This document shows, piece after piece, positions 55,305 through 64,000 of a stretch of 64,000 nt of DNA. A model generated the notes under the pieces. The model was not told where the DNA came from. It made no database searches and worked only from the letters and a program-made list of their open reading frames with translations. The position numbers were made by a program, and so were the translations under genes. The stretch lies in NCBI RefSeq assembly GCF_042660705.1, contig NZ_JBHSUQ010000001.1; one strand, 5' to 3'. The DNA is from Undibacterium_A arcticum. Its GTDB lineage: Bacteria > Pseudomonadota > Gammaproteobacteria > Burkholderiales > Burkholderiaceae_D. Numbering within the stretch: the first letter of the stretch is position 1; each line of letters starts with the position of its first letter.

Positions 55305-55380
55305 AAATATACACCTTCCAGTATATTTTTATCCCGTAATGATCACATGGCGATTAACGCATGTTTACCAACATACTCCC
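55305..55380 (+). repeat. Composite intergenic element, copy d (yihY-thyA gap)
   Basis: Stem AAATATAC-N8-GTATATTT (55305-55328), TTATCCCGTAATGATC, then hairpin GCATGTT-TACC-AACATAC ending in CATACTCCC (55372-55380). The same palindrome as copy b, with 67 bp to the end motif against 65. The surrounding gap 55078-55522 has no other gene. Confidence 0.5.
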
Positions 55381-55491
55381 TTCAATTCTCGAAAAATACG
55401 ACTAGGATCGGGAAACCAGAGTTGCCTCTCGACCCAGCTGCGCGGGAGCGAAGCTGGGCCGCGGTCGCGCCAATACGGGCATCCGATGCGT

Positions 55492-55497
55492 TACAAT
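55492..55497 (+). promoter_or_regulatory. Possible -10 element for thyA
   Basis: TACAAT 26 bp before the thyA ATG. The -35 region (GCCAAT-like) is weak, so this is tentative. Confidence 0.35.
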
Positions 55498-55522
55498 CGC
55501 GAATACATTTTTTAGACCAATC

Positions 55523-56317
55523 ATGCGCCAATATCTCGACCTGATGCGCCATGTACAACAGCATGGCAGCGAAAAAACCGACCGCACCGGCACCGGCACC
55601 CGTTCGGTGTTCGGCTACCAGATGCGTTTCGATTTGCAGCAGGGGTTTCCGCTGGTAACGACCAAGAAACTACATCTGAAATCGATCATCCATGAGCTGA
55701 TCTGGTTCCTGAACGGCTCCACCAATATCCAGTATCTGAAGGAAAACGGCGTCTCGATCTGGGACGACTGGGCCGATGCCGACGGCAATCTGGGCCCGAT
55801 TTACGGTTATCAATGGCGCAACTGGCCGGCGCCGAATGGCGAGCACATCGATCAGATCGCGCAGGTGATGCAGCAGATCAAGCACAACCCGGATTCGCGC
55901 CGGATGATCGTGTCGGCGTGGAACGTCGGCGATATTCCCCGGATGAAACTGCCGCCTTGCCACGCGCTGTTCCAGTTCTACGTGGCCGACGGCAAGCTGT
56001 CGTGCCAGCTGTATCAGCGCAGCGCCGACATCTTTCTGGGCGTGCCGTTCAATATTGCGTCGTACGCGCTGCTGACGCACATGATGGCGGAACAGGCGGG
56101 GCTGGAGGTCGGCGATTTCATCTGGACCGGCGGTGATTGCCATCTGTATTCCAACCATATGGAGCAGGTTGACGAGCAGCTGTCGCGCGTGCCGCATGCG
56201 CTGCCGCAGTTGCTGATCAAGCGCAAGCCGGCATCGATCTTCGATTACAAGTTCGAGGATTTCGAGATCACCGGCTACGAATCGCATCCGCATATCAAGG
56301 CGCCGGTCGCGGTCTGA
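55523..56317 (+). CDS. thyA: Thymidylate synthase
   Basis: Converts dUMP to dTMP using methylene-tetrahydrofolate. At 264 residues it matches E. coli ThyA length. The folate/dUMP phrases DRTGTGTRSVFG, FPLVTTKKLHLKSIIHELIW and GPIYGYQWRNW are present. The catalytic cysteine is in KLPPCHALFQFYV (about residue 146). SRRMIVSAWN and CQLYQRSADIFLGVPFNIAS follow. folA lies 48 bp downstream, which pairs production and recycling of folate. Confidence 0.96.
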   Translation: MRQYLDLMRHVQQHGSEKTDRTGTGTRSVFGYQMRFDLQQGFPLVTTKKLHLKSIIHELIWFLNGSTNIQYLKENGVSIWDDWADADGNLGPIYGYQWRNWPAPNGEHIDQIAQVMQQIKHNPDSRRMIVSAWNVGDIPRMKLPPCHALFQFYVADGKLSCQLYQRSADIFLGVPFNIASYALLTHMMAEQAGLEVGDFIWTGGDCHLYSNHMEQVDEQLSRVPHALPQLLIKRKPASIFDYKFEDFEITGYESHPHIKAPVAV

Positions 56318-56365
56318 ACGGCCGGCCTTCGATCAAGCCACACGCAATACGACACCAGGATTAAC

Positions 56366-56846
56366 ATGAGCCATCTCAGCATCATCGTCGCCACCGACGC
56401 CGCTAACGGCATCGGCGTCCACAATACGCTGCCGTGGCGGCTGCCGGAGGATCTGGCGTTTCAAGCGCACCACCACCGGCCACCCGATCATCATGGGCCG
56501 CAACACCTTTGATTCGATCGGTCGAGCGCTGCCGAACCGACGCAATATTGTCATTACGCGCAATCCGCAATGGCGCCACGATGGAATCGAAAGCGCAAGC
56601 TCACTCGCAGCGGCGGTCCAACTGGCCGGCGATGGTCCTGCCTTCATCATCGGCGGGGCGCAAATCTATGCCGAAGCGCTGCCGCACGCAACGCGTCTGC
56701 TCGTCACCGAAATCAACAAGCGTTTCGATTGCGACGCGTTTTTCCCGGCGATTGATCCGCAGCACTGGAAAGAAGTCGCGCGCGAACTCCATCATTCAGC
56801 CGAGAATGATTTCGATTTCGCGTTCGTGACTTACCAGCGAATTTAA
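56366..56846 (+). CDS. folA: Dihydrofolate reductase, frameshifted
   Basis: Reduces dihydrofolate made by ThyA. The first frame reads LSIIVATDAANGIGVHNTLP then WRLPEDLAF and is lost. The T-run at 56459-56461 is two short of encoding FFKRTTTGHPIIMGRNTFDS, which continues in another frame as GRALPNRRNIVITRNP, FIIGGAQIYAEALP and LLVTEINKRFDCDAFFP. Corrected length is about 160 residues, normal for the family. The active-site acidic residue is Asp/Glu in WRLPEDL. As folA is normally essential, a sequencing indel is far more likely than inactivation. Confidence 0.9.
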
Positions 56847-56943
56847 GGTCAGGCGTTGGCTGCAGTCTCGGACCAACCCAGACCAAGCCAGACCAACCCA
56901 GATCACCCCATTCCCCAAACCATAACAACGCACCGGAGCACAT

Positions 56944-57519
56944 ATGTCAGCTGAAGGTTTTCACGTACACGGCCCGCACGATCACGAGCTGGAACACGCC
57001 GCACAAGGCACCCATGGCGGCGACGGATTTTCCGGCAAGATCGCGGTGATGACGGCGATCCTGGCCACGGTCGGCGCGCTGTTCGGTTACCAGGGCGGCG
57101 CCACGCAGAATGACGCGGCGATGTCCAAGAACGAAGCTGCGATCAAGAAGACGGAAGCCGCGAACCAGTGGAATTATTACCAGGCCAAATCCAACAAGCA
57201 GAATCTGGCTGAACTGGCCGTCACCCTGCCCGGCGTCGACCCGGAAAAATACAGGGCGGACGTGGCGCGCTACAAGACCGAGAAGGACCAGATCAAGCAA
57301 AAAGCGGACGAACTGGAAGCCGAATCGAAGGACTGGGACAAAAAATCTGAAGAGTCGATGCACCAGCACCATCGCTGGGCGCTGGCGATGACCGCCGAGC
57401 AGATCGCCATTTCGCTAGCCGCTATCACGCTGCTGACCCGCAAGTGGCTGCAATACGCCGCCTACGGTGTCGCCACCGTTGGTCTGGTGCTGGGCGTGCT
57501 GGCCTGGCTGCATTTCTAA
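56944..57519 (+). CDS. DUF4337 family membrane protein
   Basis: 191 residues. His-rich N-terminus (HVHGPHDHELEHAAQGTHGG), membrane helix KIAVMTAILATVGALFGYQG, a long charged coiled coil (about residues 60-135) and two C-terminal helices (AEQIAISLAAITLLTRKWLQ, GVATVGLVLGVLAWLHF). Function unknown. Just upstream (56865-56910) is a short repeat of AGACCAA/CCAGA units. Confidence 0.82.
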   Translation: MSAEGFHVHGPHDHELEHAAQGTHGGDGFSGKIAVMTAILATVGALFGYQGGATQNDAAMSKNEAAIKKTEAANQWNYYQAKSNKQNLAELAVTLPGVDPEKYRADVARYKTEKDQIKQKADELEAESKDWDKKSEESMHQHHRWALAMTAEQIAISLAAITLLTRKWLQYAAYGVATVGLVLGVLAWLHF

Positions 57520-57540
57520 CCTGGCCCGGTCAATCACATC

Positions 57541-57810
57541 ATGGCAACCAGATCGACCCGCGCCAGCGCCGCCGTCGAACGGCTGAAGGCCCGCAGCGGC
57601 AATCGCCAATACTCGATGGTGCGCAGTGGCGACGAGCTGTTTTGTCTGGTGCAGACGTCGGGCACGGAAGCACCAATCAAGCTGAGCGGGCCGCTGGCGC
57701 TGGATGACTTCGTCAAGTTTGTCGATGCCTTTGGTCCACAGAAACCGAAACGGGTCAGCAAGCTCGATCTCGCGTTCGAGAAGCAACTCGGCAAAAAGAG
57801 CGGCGAGTAA
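57541..57810 (+). CDS. Small hypothetical protein
   Basis: 89 residues, basic at both ends (STRASAAVERLKARSGNRQY and PKRVSKLDLAFEKQLGKK). The middle has LSGPLALDDFVKFVDAFG. I do not recognise it. It starts 21 bp after the DUF4337 gene and may share its transcript. Confidence 0.6.
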   Translation: MATRSTRASAAVERLKARSGNRQYSMVRSGDELFCLVQTSGTEAPIKLSGPLALDDFVKFVDAFGPQKPKRVSKLDLAFEKQLGKKSGE

Positions 57811-57929
57811 CGCTGCAAATCGACTGTCGGTCAAAAATAACGGGAGAGGCCATCCCATGACATCACCGCGATTCTTCACGCGTAAGCCGCACCCGGTTTC
57901 GCGCTGGGCGTTGTCATTAGTACTCGACT

Positions 57930-58394
57930 TTAATCGATCAGTGGCCGGTTGAGTTCGGTGCGCCAGGTGGCTGGGTCGGGGTTCGACTCCGGGCCCGCCA
58001 CGTAGCATTCCCAGAGATCCGGGGCCGCTTGGTGTCCCTCGGCGGTGAGCCATTCGATGAATTCGCCCCATGCGGGGCCGAGCCCCTCGTACGACCCATG
58101 GTAGACCGTCCGTGCCACCGTCACGGCTGGCAACTGACTCGCATGCACGCGGCCGATGGCGGAGACTGGTGCGATGACAGGTACGCCGACCTCGAAATCG
58201 AAGGTGTCAGGGTCCATCCTCAGGTGGTGAGAGAAAACTGGGCCGGCAGGCGCGATGCCCTGAGCAGCGACGGCGGCCATCACCTCAGCGATGGCCGGAC
58301 CCATGACATTCCGGATCTCCGTGCGTGGAATGGTCACTCGGATGACGGCGGCAAGTTGAACCTCGGTCTTTACGATTTGCGGTTTGTCGAGCAT
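57930..58394 (-). CDS. GyrI-like (AraC effector-binding) domain protein
   Basis: 154 residues with the GyrI/BmrR-C fold: VAAQGIAPAGPVFSHHLRMD, TFDFEVGVPV, VARTVYHGSYEGLGPAWGEF and AAPDLWECYVAGPESNPDP. There is no DNA-binding domain, so it is a stand-alone ligand-binding protein of unknown ligand. GGAG precedes the ATG. Confidence 0.82.
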   Translation of the reverse strand: MLDKPQIVKTEVQLAAVIRVTIPRTEIRNVMGPAIAEVMAAVAAQGIAPAGPVFSHHLRMDPDTFDFEVGVPVIAPVSAIGRVHASQLPAVTVARTVYHGSYEGLGPAWGEFIEWLTAEGHQAAPDLWECYVAGPESNPDPATWRTELNRPLID

Positions 58395-58609
58395 GACAAT
58401 CTCCTTACCATTCGCCTAACTGGTTATAAATCGCAAATCTCAAAAAGACAATTTAGCATGGAAGGTTGCGATCTAACCATGCCGGTCGTTTGCGCGAGAT
58501 ATTGATAGTGATCAATGGCGTTACGGGACGGATGGCGCGGCCTGAAAAACGCATCGATGCCGGCTGTCAGGCCGTGCGTGTCCTGTCATTCACCTACGAA
58601 CCAGTCGAT

Positions 58610-59587
58610 TCAACGCACCACCAGGTAATTCACCGGCACCCACGCATAGCCTTTGCCGTCGGACCGGATGTGTCCGATCCCGGGGAACGACAAGTGCGCC
58701 CCTGCCACCAGATAACCGTTTTTGGCCGCATCGGCATACGCCTTCTTGCGCGCGATCGCCGCGCGCTTGCTGTCTGAATCGAACTGGATGGTCACGCCCG
58801 GATTATCGAACTGCACCGCGGCGACGTGCATCAGGTCGCCCCACAACGCCAGCTTCTGGCCCTTGCTTTCGACCATGTAAATGCTGTGGCCGGCGGTGTG
58901 GCCGCGGGCCGCAACTGCCTTGATGCCGGGCACCAGTTCGGTATCGCCGTCGAAGGACTTGAATTTGCCGGCCTTGACGTAGGGGTTGAGCGAGGCCATC
59001 GCGCCCTGGAAGAAGCCCTTCATGTCGGCCGGCGCCTTGTCCAGATTCTCCTGGCTCAGCCAGTAATCGGCGTCGTGCTGGTCGGCCCGCACGATGGCGT
59101 TCGGGAAGCTGCGCTGATCGCCTGTCATCAGCCCGCCAACGTGGTCGCCGTGCATGTGGGTGATGTAGACCTCGTCGACCTGCTCGGGTGTGTAACCTGC
59201 GGCAGTCAGGCTGGCGGTCAGCCTGCCGAGGGTCGGGCCGAACAGGCCGGCGGCGCCGGCGTCGACCAGGATCAGTTTGTCGCCGGTATTGATCAGGTAG
59301 CCATTGACCGAGGTTTCTACCGGGCTCTTCAGATAATACTTGCCGAGCGCCTTGTCGACTTTGGCGGGCGTGGTGTTGGTCAGTATTTTATCGACCGGCA
59401 GGCTGACGGTGCCGTCCGACAGCGCGGTCACTTCGAAATCGCCCAGCATCATGCGGTAGTAGCCGGGCGCGGCGGTCTTGACGATCGGTGCGGCGGCGCT
59501 GGCGGTGACCGGGGCCAACAGGCCGATGCTGCAGCCGGCGATCAGGATGGTAATGGCGCTAAGGCGCAGCAGAGCTGGGGCATTCAT
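58610..59587 (-). CDS. Secreted metallo-beta-lactamase-fold hydrolase
   Basis: 325 residues. Signal peptide LLRLSAITILIAGCSIGLLA with processing near TASAAA (a Cys at residue 19 could alternatively be lipidated). The zinc motif is VYITHMHGDHVGGLM. Further ligands are in AARGHTAGHSIY and LALWGDLMHVAAV, with a final His in VAGAHLSFPGIGHI. Related secreted enzymes include lactonases and sulfatases; the substrate is unknown. It appears monocistronic. Confidence 0.88.
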   Translation of the reverse strand: MNAPALLRLSAITILIAGCSIGLLAPVTASAAAPIVKTAAPGYYRMMLGDFEVTALSDGTVSLPVDKILTNTTPAKVDKALGKYYLKSPVETSVNGYLINTGDKLILVDAGAAGLFGPTLGRLTASLTAAGYTPEQVDEVYITHMHGDHVGGLMTGDQRSFPNAIVRADQHDADYWLSQENLDKAPADMKGFFQGAMASLNPYVKAGKFKSFDGDTELVPGIKAVAARGHTAGHSIYMVESKGQKLALWGDLMHVAAVQFDNPGVTIQFDSDSKRAAIARKKAYADAAKNGYLVAGAHLSFPGIGHIRSDGKGYAWVPVNYLVVR

Positions 59588-59817
59588 GAACTTGTCTCCT
59601 TGGGTGATGGAACAGCGGATGGCGCCATTTGCCCGAGAACGAACTTTACCGGCGACTGTATTTGTGCTCCTGTCCGTTGGGACGGGCCACCACCATTCCC
59701 GCCAGTGTTTCCGTTATCCATAACAAATGACAAACTGACATTAATCGGATTGCATTATGCCAAGACTTTCGCCACTTTGCTGAGTGACCGGTGCGACCGA
59801 CTGGCCGGATTAGCGCC

Positions 59818-62184
59818 TCAGACTGCGACGGCTGGCGTTGGTGCCTGCCAGCGCTGGAGCCAATCGAGAAATTGATCCGACGGCATCGGCCGGCTCATGA
59901 AGTAACCTTGCCCCTGTTCGCAGCCCATCGCGACCAGCAGATGCCAGACCTCGACGTTTTCGATGCCTTCGGCCACCACGCGCAGCCCCATGTTGTGGCC
60001 GAGGTCGATGGTTGAACGCACGATCTTGCGGTCGTCGGCATCGCGCGCCATGTTCTGAACGAAGGATTTGTCGATCTTCAGCTCGTCGACCGGTAACCGC
60101 TTCAGGTAGGCCAGCGACGAGTAGCCGGTGCCGAAATCGTCGATCGATAGTTCGACGCCCATCGCGTGCAGCCTTTCCAGGGTCTGCTGGGCGCGCACTG
60201 GATCGTCCATGATCGAGCTCTCGGTGATTTCCAGGCAGAACGATGATGACCGGACTTGGTGCCGCATCAGAATGTCGGCAAATTTTCCCGGCAATTCCAG
60301 ATCGAGCAAGTCACGGGTCGACAGATTGACCGACAGCTTCAAATCCAGTCCACGCGCATTGAGTTCAGCGCACAGCGCGGCCGATTGCTCCAGCACCCAG
60401 CGCGTCAGCGTGCGGATGAAACCGGTTTTTTCGGCAAACGGGATGAAGTCATCGGGGCCGATGAAGCCGCGCTCCGGATGCACCCAGCGTACCAGCGCCT
60501 CGACACCGACCACCTTGCCGCTGGCCAGCATGAGTTTGGGTTGTACATGCAGCCGGAATTCATCGCGGTCGATGGCACGGCGCAGTTCGCTCAGCAGCGA
60601 CAGGCTCTGCTGGCTGCCCTGATCGATCTCGGGGTCGTACACCACCGCACCGTCTTTGCGCTGCTTGGCGGCGTACATCGCGATTTCGGCGCGGCTGAGT
60701 ATGGTTTCAGCATCCTGGCCGTGCTGCGGGAATCCGGCAATGCCGACACCGGCCCCGAGGTCGACGGTCTGGTCGTCGAGCGAGATCGGCGCCTCCAGCG
60801 AACGCAACATCTGGGCCGCGATGTCGCGCGCTTCATCGAGCCCGGTGTCCTGCAGCAGCACCGCGAATTCATCGCCGCCAAGCCGGGCGCAGCGGTCCTT
60901 GTGCCGCCCCAGTTGCAGCTTGAGCCGTCTGGCCACCTGACGCAGCAGTGCATCGCCAAAGCTGTGGCCCATCACGTCGTTGACATGCTTGAAACGGTCC
61001 AGATCCATCATGACGACATAGCAGCTGCTGTTGGCGCCCTTGGCCAGAGCGATGGCGTCCTGCAGCAGGCTGGCGAACTGGGCCCGGTTCGGCAGATTGG
61101 TCAGCGTATCCCAGTACGCCAGCCGGCGGATTTCCAGCTCGCGGTTGGCGATGCGGTCACGCATGCTTTCAAACGATTTTGACAGCGCACCGATCTCGTC
61201 GTCGCGTCGGATCACTATCGCCGCATGGTAATCGCCCTCGCCCAGCTGGCGCGCAGTTTGCGTCAACTGTCGCAGCGGACCGGTAATACGCCGCGCCATG
61301 AAGATGCTGCCGATCACCGCCAGCACAATCCCCGCCGCCGTCAGGATCAGCAAGGTCAGCTGCAGCTGGCGATATGGCGCAATCGCTTCGCTGACCGAAC
61401 GCTGCAGCACCGCGATCGTGGTCTGGCCCGACTGGCGGGCAAGCCGGAGCACACGGGCGCTGAACTGGCTGTCGGCGATCTTCAGGTCCGGCAACATGCT
61501 TGAGTCAGTCGACATTCTGCCCAATTGCGCCGCCAGACTGGCAGTGTCAGTGGCGGTCAGCGTCGAGACGCCGGGCATCCAACCGCCCTGCGCGCCGCTG
61601 GTCAGGATTGCAACCTGCAGCGAAGATAGCTCGTGCATCTGGGCGATCAGCTTCTGATCGATCGGAAACGCCATCACCACCCAGCCGATCACCAAAGGCG
61701 CGTTGACGGGCACCACCACGATCTGATATGGGTAGTTGTCGACGATCCCGATATCGGTCGCATTGCCGCGTTGCTCTGCGGTCGCGACCAGCGCCAGGAT
61801 CGCGCGCTGCAGATTGCCGGCCAGATTTTGCGCAGTGGTGGCCTCGATCTGGTGATCGGCGCCAACCAGCATCGTCAGCGCGGCACCGATGCGCGCACCG
61901 TGGTTGTCGAGCGCTGACGCGATGGTTTCCTGGTCGTTGCTGCCGACCGCCTGGCGGAACCCGTAATCGGCCGCCAGCAAACGTGCGCCCAGGGTCAGCT
62001 TCTGCGCGTTCTGATCGAGCAACCGACGAAAGACGTGTTCGCCGATCACGAGTTCTTCTTTGATCGACGCGCGCGCGTTTTTTTCGATGCCACTGCGGAT
62101 TGCAAAAAAACCGGCCAACTGCACCGCCAGTATCAGGAACAGGAACAGGGCGACGATCCGGCTTTCGAGGCTACGCAAACGCAT
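59818..62184 (-). CDS. Membrane sensor with HAMP, GGDEF and EAL domains
   Basis: 788 residues. The first helix VALFLFLILAVQLAGFFAI is followed by a periplasmic sensor domain of about 250 residues (ARLLAADYGFRQAVGSNDQE, IGWVVMAFPIDQKLIAQMHE). Then come helix LTLLILTAAGIVLAVIGSIF, HAMP, GGDEF (RLGGDEF intact, RHKD I-site) and EAL (VEALVRWVHPERG, LEITESSIMDD, DDFGTGYSSLAYLKRLPVDE, AEGIENVE). Both active sites look functional. The cupredoxin-like gene ends 10 bp upstream in the same direction, so the two are co-transcribed. Confidence 0.92.
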   Translation of the reverse strand: MRLRSLESRIVALFLFLILAVQLAGFFAIRSGIEKNARASIKEELVIGEHVFRRLLDQNAQKLTLGARLLAADYGFRQAVGSNDQETIASALDNHGARIGAALTMLVGADHQIEATTAQNLAGNLQRAILALVATAEQRGNATDIGIVDNYPYQIVVVPVNAPLVIGWVVMAFPIDQKLIAQMHELSSLQVAILTSGAQGGWMPGVSTLTATDTASLAAQLGRMSTDSSMLPDLKIADSQFSARVLRLARQSGQTTIAVLQRSVSEAIAPYRQLQLTLLILTAAGIVLAVIGSIFMARRITGPLRQLTQTARQLGEGDYHAAIVIRRDDEIGALSKSFESMRDRIANRELEIRRLAYWDTLTNLPNRAQFASLLQDAIALAKGANSSCYVVMMDLDRFKHVNDVMGHSFGDALLRQVARRLKLQLGRHKDRCARLGGDEFAVLLQDTGLDEARDIAAQMLRSLEAPISLDDQTVDLGAGVGIAGFPQHGQDAETILSRAEIAMYAAKQRKDGAVVYDPEIDQGSQQSLSLLSELRRAIDRDEFRLHVQPKLMLASGKVVGVEALVRWVHPERGFIGPDDFIPFAEKTGFIRTLTRWVLEQSAALCAELNARGLDLKLSVNLSTRDLLDLELPGKFADILMRHQVRSSSFCLEITESSIMDDPVRAQQTLERLHAMGVELSIDDFGTGYSSLAYLKRLPVDELKIDKSFVQNMARDADDRKIVRSTIDLGHNMGLRVVAEGIENVEVWHLLVAMGCEQGQGYFMSRPMPSDQFLDWLQRWQAPTPAVAV

Positions 62185-62194
62185 GGGACGGTTC

Positions 62195-62866
62195 CTAGTA
62201 GTCTGCCGCAGCGGCTTGGTGGGCCGGTTTAATGCTTGACGTCAAATTCGATTTCAGATTCAGCTTGAAATCCGCCTTGAGGTCGACATCCTTGACCAGC
62301 GTGATCGCCTGGTCAGGTATCGGTGCGCCTCGCAACGACTGATAGTGCCAGGCCTTCAACGTATATTTGCCGGCTGGCACGCCATCCAGCGTCAGTTTGC
62401 CGGCGGCGTCGGTCTTGCCGAAATACGGCGTATCGACTACCTGAATGTAAGCCACCATCTGGTCATGGATATTGCAGCCGACCACCACGGTGCTAGGCTT
62501 GTCGAATAAAATCGGCTGCCCCGGCACGCCCGAATACAGTTTCAGTTCAAACGGTTTGGCCGGCGAGAATGAGTAGACATGATGGCGCACGGTGTCGTTG
62601 TTGGGGAAAGAGATCGTGCTGCCGGTCTGGACCACGGTCACCAACGGCATGAATTTGCGCTGTCTTTGCTCGATCTGGGCACCGTGCAGCGCCTTGTGCA
62701 CACTCGCATCAGCGGCCGGCTCGGCGTAGATTGCGACGTCCGGCAGCGCATTTCCGGCCGCATCGGTGACCGCTACCGTGATGATTGCAGCATTGGCGAC
62801 GGAGGCGGCGAAAGCGGTCAGCCCCATACCCAGGACGGCAAGCAGGGACACAGTCATGTTGTTCAT
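62195..62866 (-). CDS. Cupredoxin-like periplasmic protein (methylamine-utilisation-protein type)
   Basis: About 223 residues. Signal peptide MTVSLLAVLGMGLTAFAASV with cleavage near ANAA. The mature protein has an Ig-like start (ITVAVTDAAGNALPDVAIYA), then a cupredoxin core: GSTISFPNNDTVRHHVYSFS, and VVVGCNIHDQMVAYIQVVDT, giving His, Cys and His/Met as possible copper ligands. A carboxypeptidase-regulatory-like tail follows. It starts at the ATG at 62866 (or 62857). Paired with a GGDEF-EAL sensor. Confidence 0.8.
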   Translation of the reverse strand: MNNMTVSLLAVLGMGLTAFAASVANAAIITVAVTDAAGNALPDVAIYAEPAADASVHKALHGAQIEQRQRKFMPLVTVVQTGSTISFPNNDTVRHHVYSFSPAKPFELKLYSGVPGQPILFDKPSTVVVGCNIHDQMVAYIQVVDTPYFGKTDAAGKLTLDGVPAGKYTLKAWHYQSLRGAPIPDQAITLVKDVDLKADFKLNLKSNLTSSIKPAHQAAAADY

Positions 62867-63387
62867 CGTCAGCGGTAAGGCCTCAAAATTATGCACGGGA
62901 GCGTCCCCGCAGGGATCTGCGTGTCGCGATCCGATCGGTCGACACTGCACAGCATCGCCTTATAGTATCGCCATTCACAATGGATTGCCGAATAGAACTG
63001 TTGTATTCCGGAACTGAAATGACACTGTAATTTCTATTTGGCAATATTAGCGAATATTTTTGAAACCTCCACAACGCACGCCGGGCACCGCGCCAACCTA
63101 GTCTTAACCATTACTACATTACATCCCATCACCGTGCGGCCATGAATCCGGTCTGGCACGGTCTCCCCTCAAGCCAGTGGCGCGTCCGCAATCGGGCCTG
63201 GAAAGCGGAGTTTTTTCCCCACTCGTGCGCTATTTGTGATTGTCTGTACGAATACTTCGGACCAGATGTCGAATTGCCATCGAGTCCGCATATTTCCGGC
63301 CGTTATATACCTAACCGCACCTCCAGCGCAGACGGTCTGCCCGGTGACGTGAGTGCGGCATTGACCCAGCGAACGCGGAGCTATTAC
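62867..63387. other. Divergent non-coding region
   Basis: About 520 bases between the cupredoxin-like gene and the lipoprotein gene. It must hold promoters for both directions, but I could not find a confident -35/-10 pair. No RNA gene or repeat recognised. Confidence 0.4.
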
Positions 63388-64000
63388 ATGTCTTACAATT
63401 TTGTGTCGTTCATCCGTTCCGGCAGCACGATCGCTTGTGCTGCTTCCCTATTACTCGGCGGCTGCGGCGGCGGGTCGTCCAGCGTGCCGGCGCCCGTCGT
63501 GGCACCACAGCAGCCGGCGCCGACCTCCTTGTCCGGAACCGTCGCAGTCGGCGCACCAATGCTCAATGCCACCGTTACCGTCAAGGACGCCAACGGCGTG
63601 ACCCGCAGCGCCCTCGCCGGTGTCGATGGCAGCTACAGCGGCATTTCCACCGACGGACTGGCCGCGCCGTATGCGCTGCAAGCCTGCGGCGTGGTCGATG
63701 CCAACTACACGTGCTTCTATTCTGTGGTGCAGCAACCGGGCGTTGCCAACGTTACCCCGCTGACTCACGCCACGTTGGCGCTCGCACTAGGTACCGATCC
63801 GTCCGGCATGTTCGCGCCGAGCGCACCGACGGCCCCACCGAGCGCGACCGATCTTGATGCACAAAAGCTGAAGCTGGAGACCGCGCTGGCTGATGTGCTG
63901 GCCAAGGCCGGCGTGGCCGGCATCGACTTTGCCACCACACCATTCAGCGCCGACCGCACCGGCATGGACAAGGTGCTCGATTCGGTCAAGATCAGTACCG
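63388..64000 (+). CDS. Lipoprotein with carboxypeptidase-regulatory-like domain, 3' end cut off
   Basis: The first 204 residues are visible. The leader ends in the lipobox LLLGGC (Cys about residue 30), followed by a Gly/Ser/Pro linker. A beta-sandwich then begins SGTVAVGAPMLNATVTVKDA and NGVTRSALAGVDGSYSG, typical of CarboxypepD_reg-like modules. Later helical segments (QKLKLETALADVLAKAGVAG) follow. A surface-exposed lipoprotein is likely; function unknown. ATG at 63388 comes after GCGGAG. Confidence 0.75.
   Translation, partial: MSYNFVSFIRSGSTIACAASLLLGGCGGGSSSVPAPVVAPQQPAPTSLSGTVAVGAPMLNATVTVKDANGVTRSALAGVDGSYSGISTDGLAAPYALQACGVVDANYTCFYSVVQQPGVANVTPLTHATLALALGTDPSGMFAPSAPTAPPSATDLDAQKLKLETALADVLAKAGVAGIDFATTPFSADRTGMDKVLDSVKIST

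Overview
The window looks like chromosomal DNA of a Burkholderiales bacterium, tentatively an Oxalobacteraceae relative (inference from gene content and codon bias; no rRNA is present to confirm it). Coding DNA is GC-rich. The run gloB / methyltransferase / rnhA / dnaQ / tRNA-Val is typical of beta-proteobacteria.

Layout. 1-4452: sugar-phosphate genes on the minus strand (HAD phosphatase fragment, zwf, gnd), an eroded GH94 cyclic-glucan-synthase remnant, a uracil-DNA glycosylase-like gene and a DUF488 gene. 4557-7950: tRNA-Val(CAC), then two head-to-tail copies of one insertion sequence separated and flanked by the same 16-bp sequence. 7973-15743: dnaQ, rnhA, methyltransferase, gloB, mltD, fabI and rhlE. 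15766-19128: senA, senB and selD/senC, a selenoneine biosynthesis cluster. 19294-20978: small accessory genes. 21094-29430: a giant poly-HAMP hybrid histidine kinase and a REC-GGDEF-EAL regulator. 29963-32141: leuA with a leader peptide and promoter, closed by a terminator. 32449-34627: envelope proteins of unknown role. 34762-41910: egtB-egtD (ergothioneine) divergent from a PhnD-like binding protein, then a vapBC-type toxin-antitoxin pair, then the ATPase and two permeases of that transporter. 41948-48135: an AttEFGH-like ABC module and an ABC exporter. 48323-53838: a 5'-nucleotidase and a PotD-like binding protein paired with a Cache-HAMP diguanylate cyclase. 54145-59587: YihY, thyA, folA, DUF4337, a GyrI-like protein and a metallo-beta-lactamase-fold protein. 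59818-64000: a GGDEF-EAL sensor with a cupredoxin-like protein, and the start of a lipoprotein gene.

How the genes may work together. EgtD makes hercynine, which EgtB can turn towards ergothioneine and SenA towards selenoneine. SelD/SenC and SenB would supply the selenosugar donor. The PhnD-like transporter resembles the group annotated as putative selenate importers, so the window may carry selenium uptake, activation and incorporation together. Three further proteins make or break cyclic-di-GMP.

Data quality. At least ten otherwise well-conserved genes (gnd, gloB, mltD, the HAMP kinase twice, leuA, vapC, the diguanylate cyclase, the PotD-like gene, folA) are each interrupted by a one- or two-base indel, usually in a short homopolymer. 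Two IS copies differ only by three such indels. This pattern points to uncorrected long-read sequencing errors rather than real pseudogenes. Only the GH94 remnant, which also has a large internal deletion, looks genuinely decayed.

Five copies of an unannotated intergenic element of about 65-75 bp, ending in ATACTCCC, were also found.
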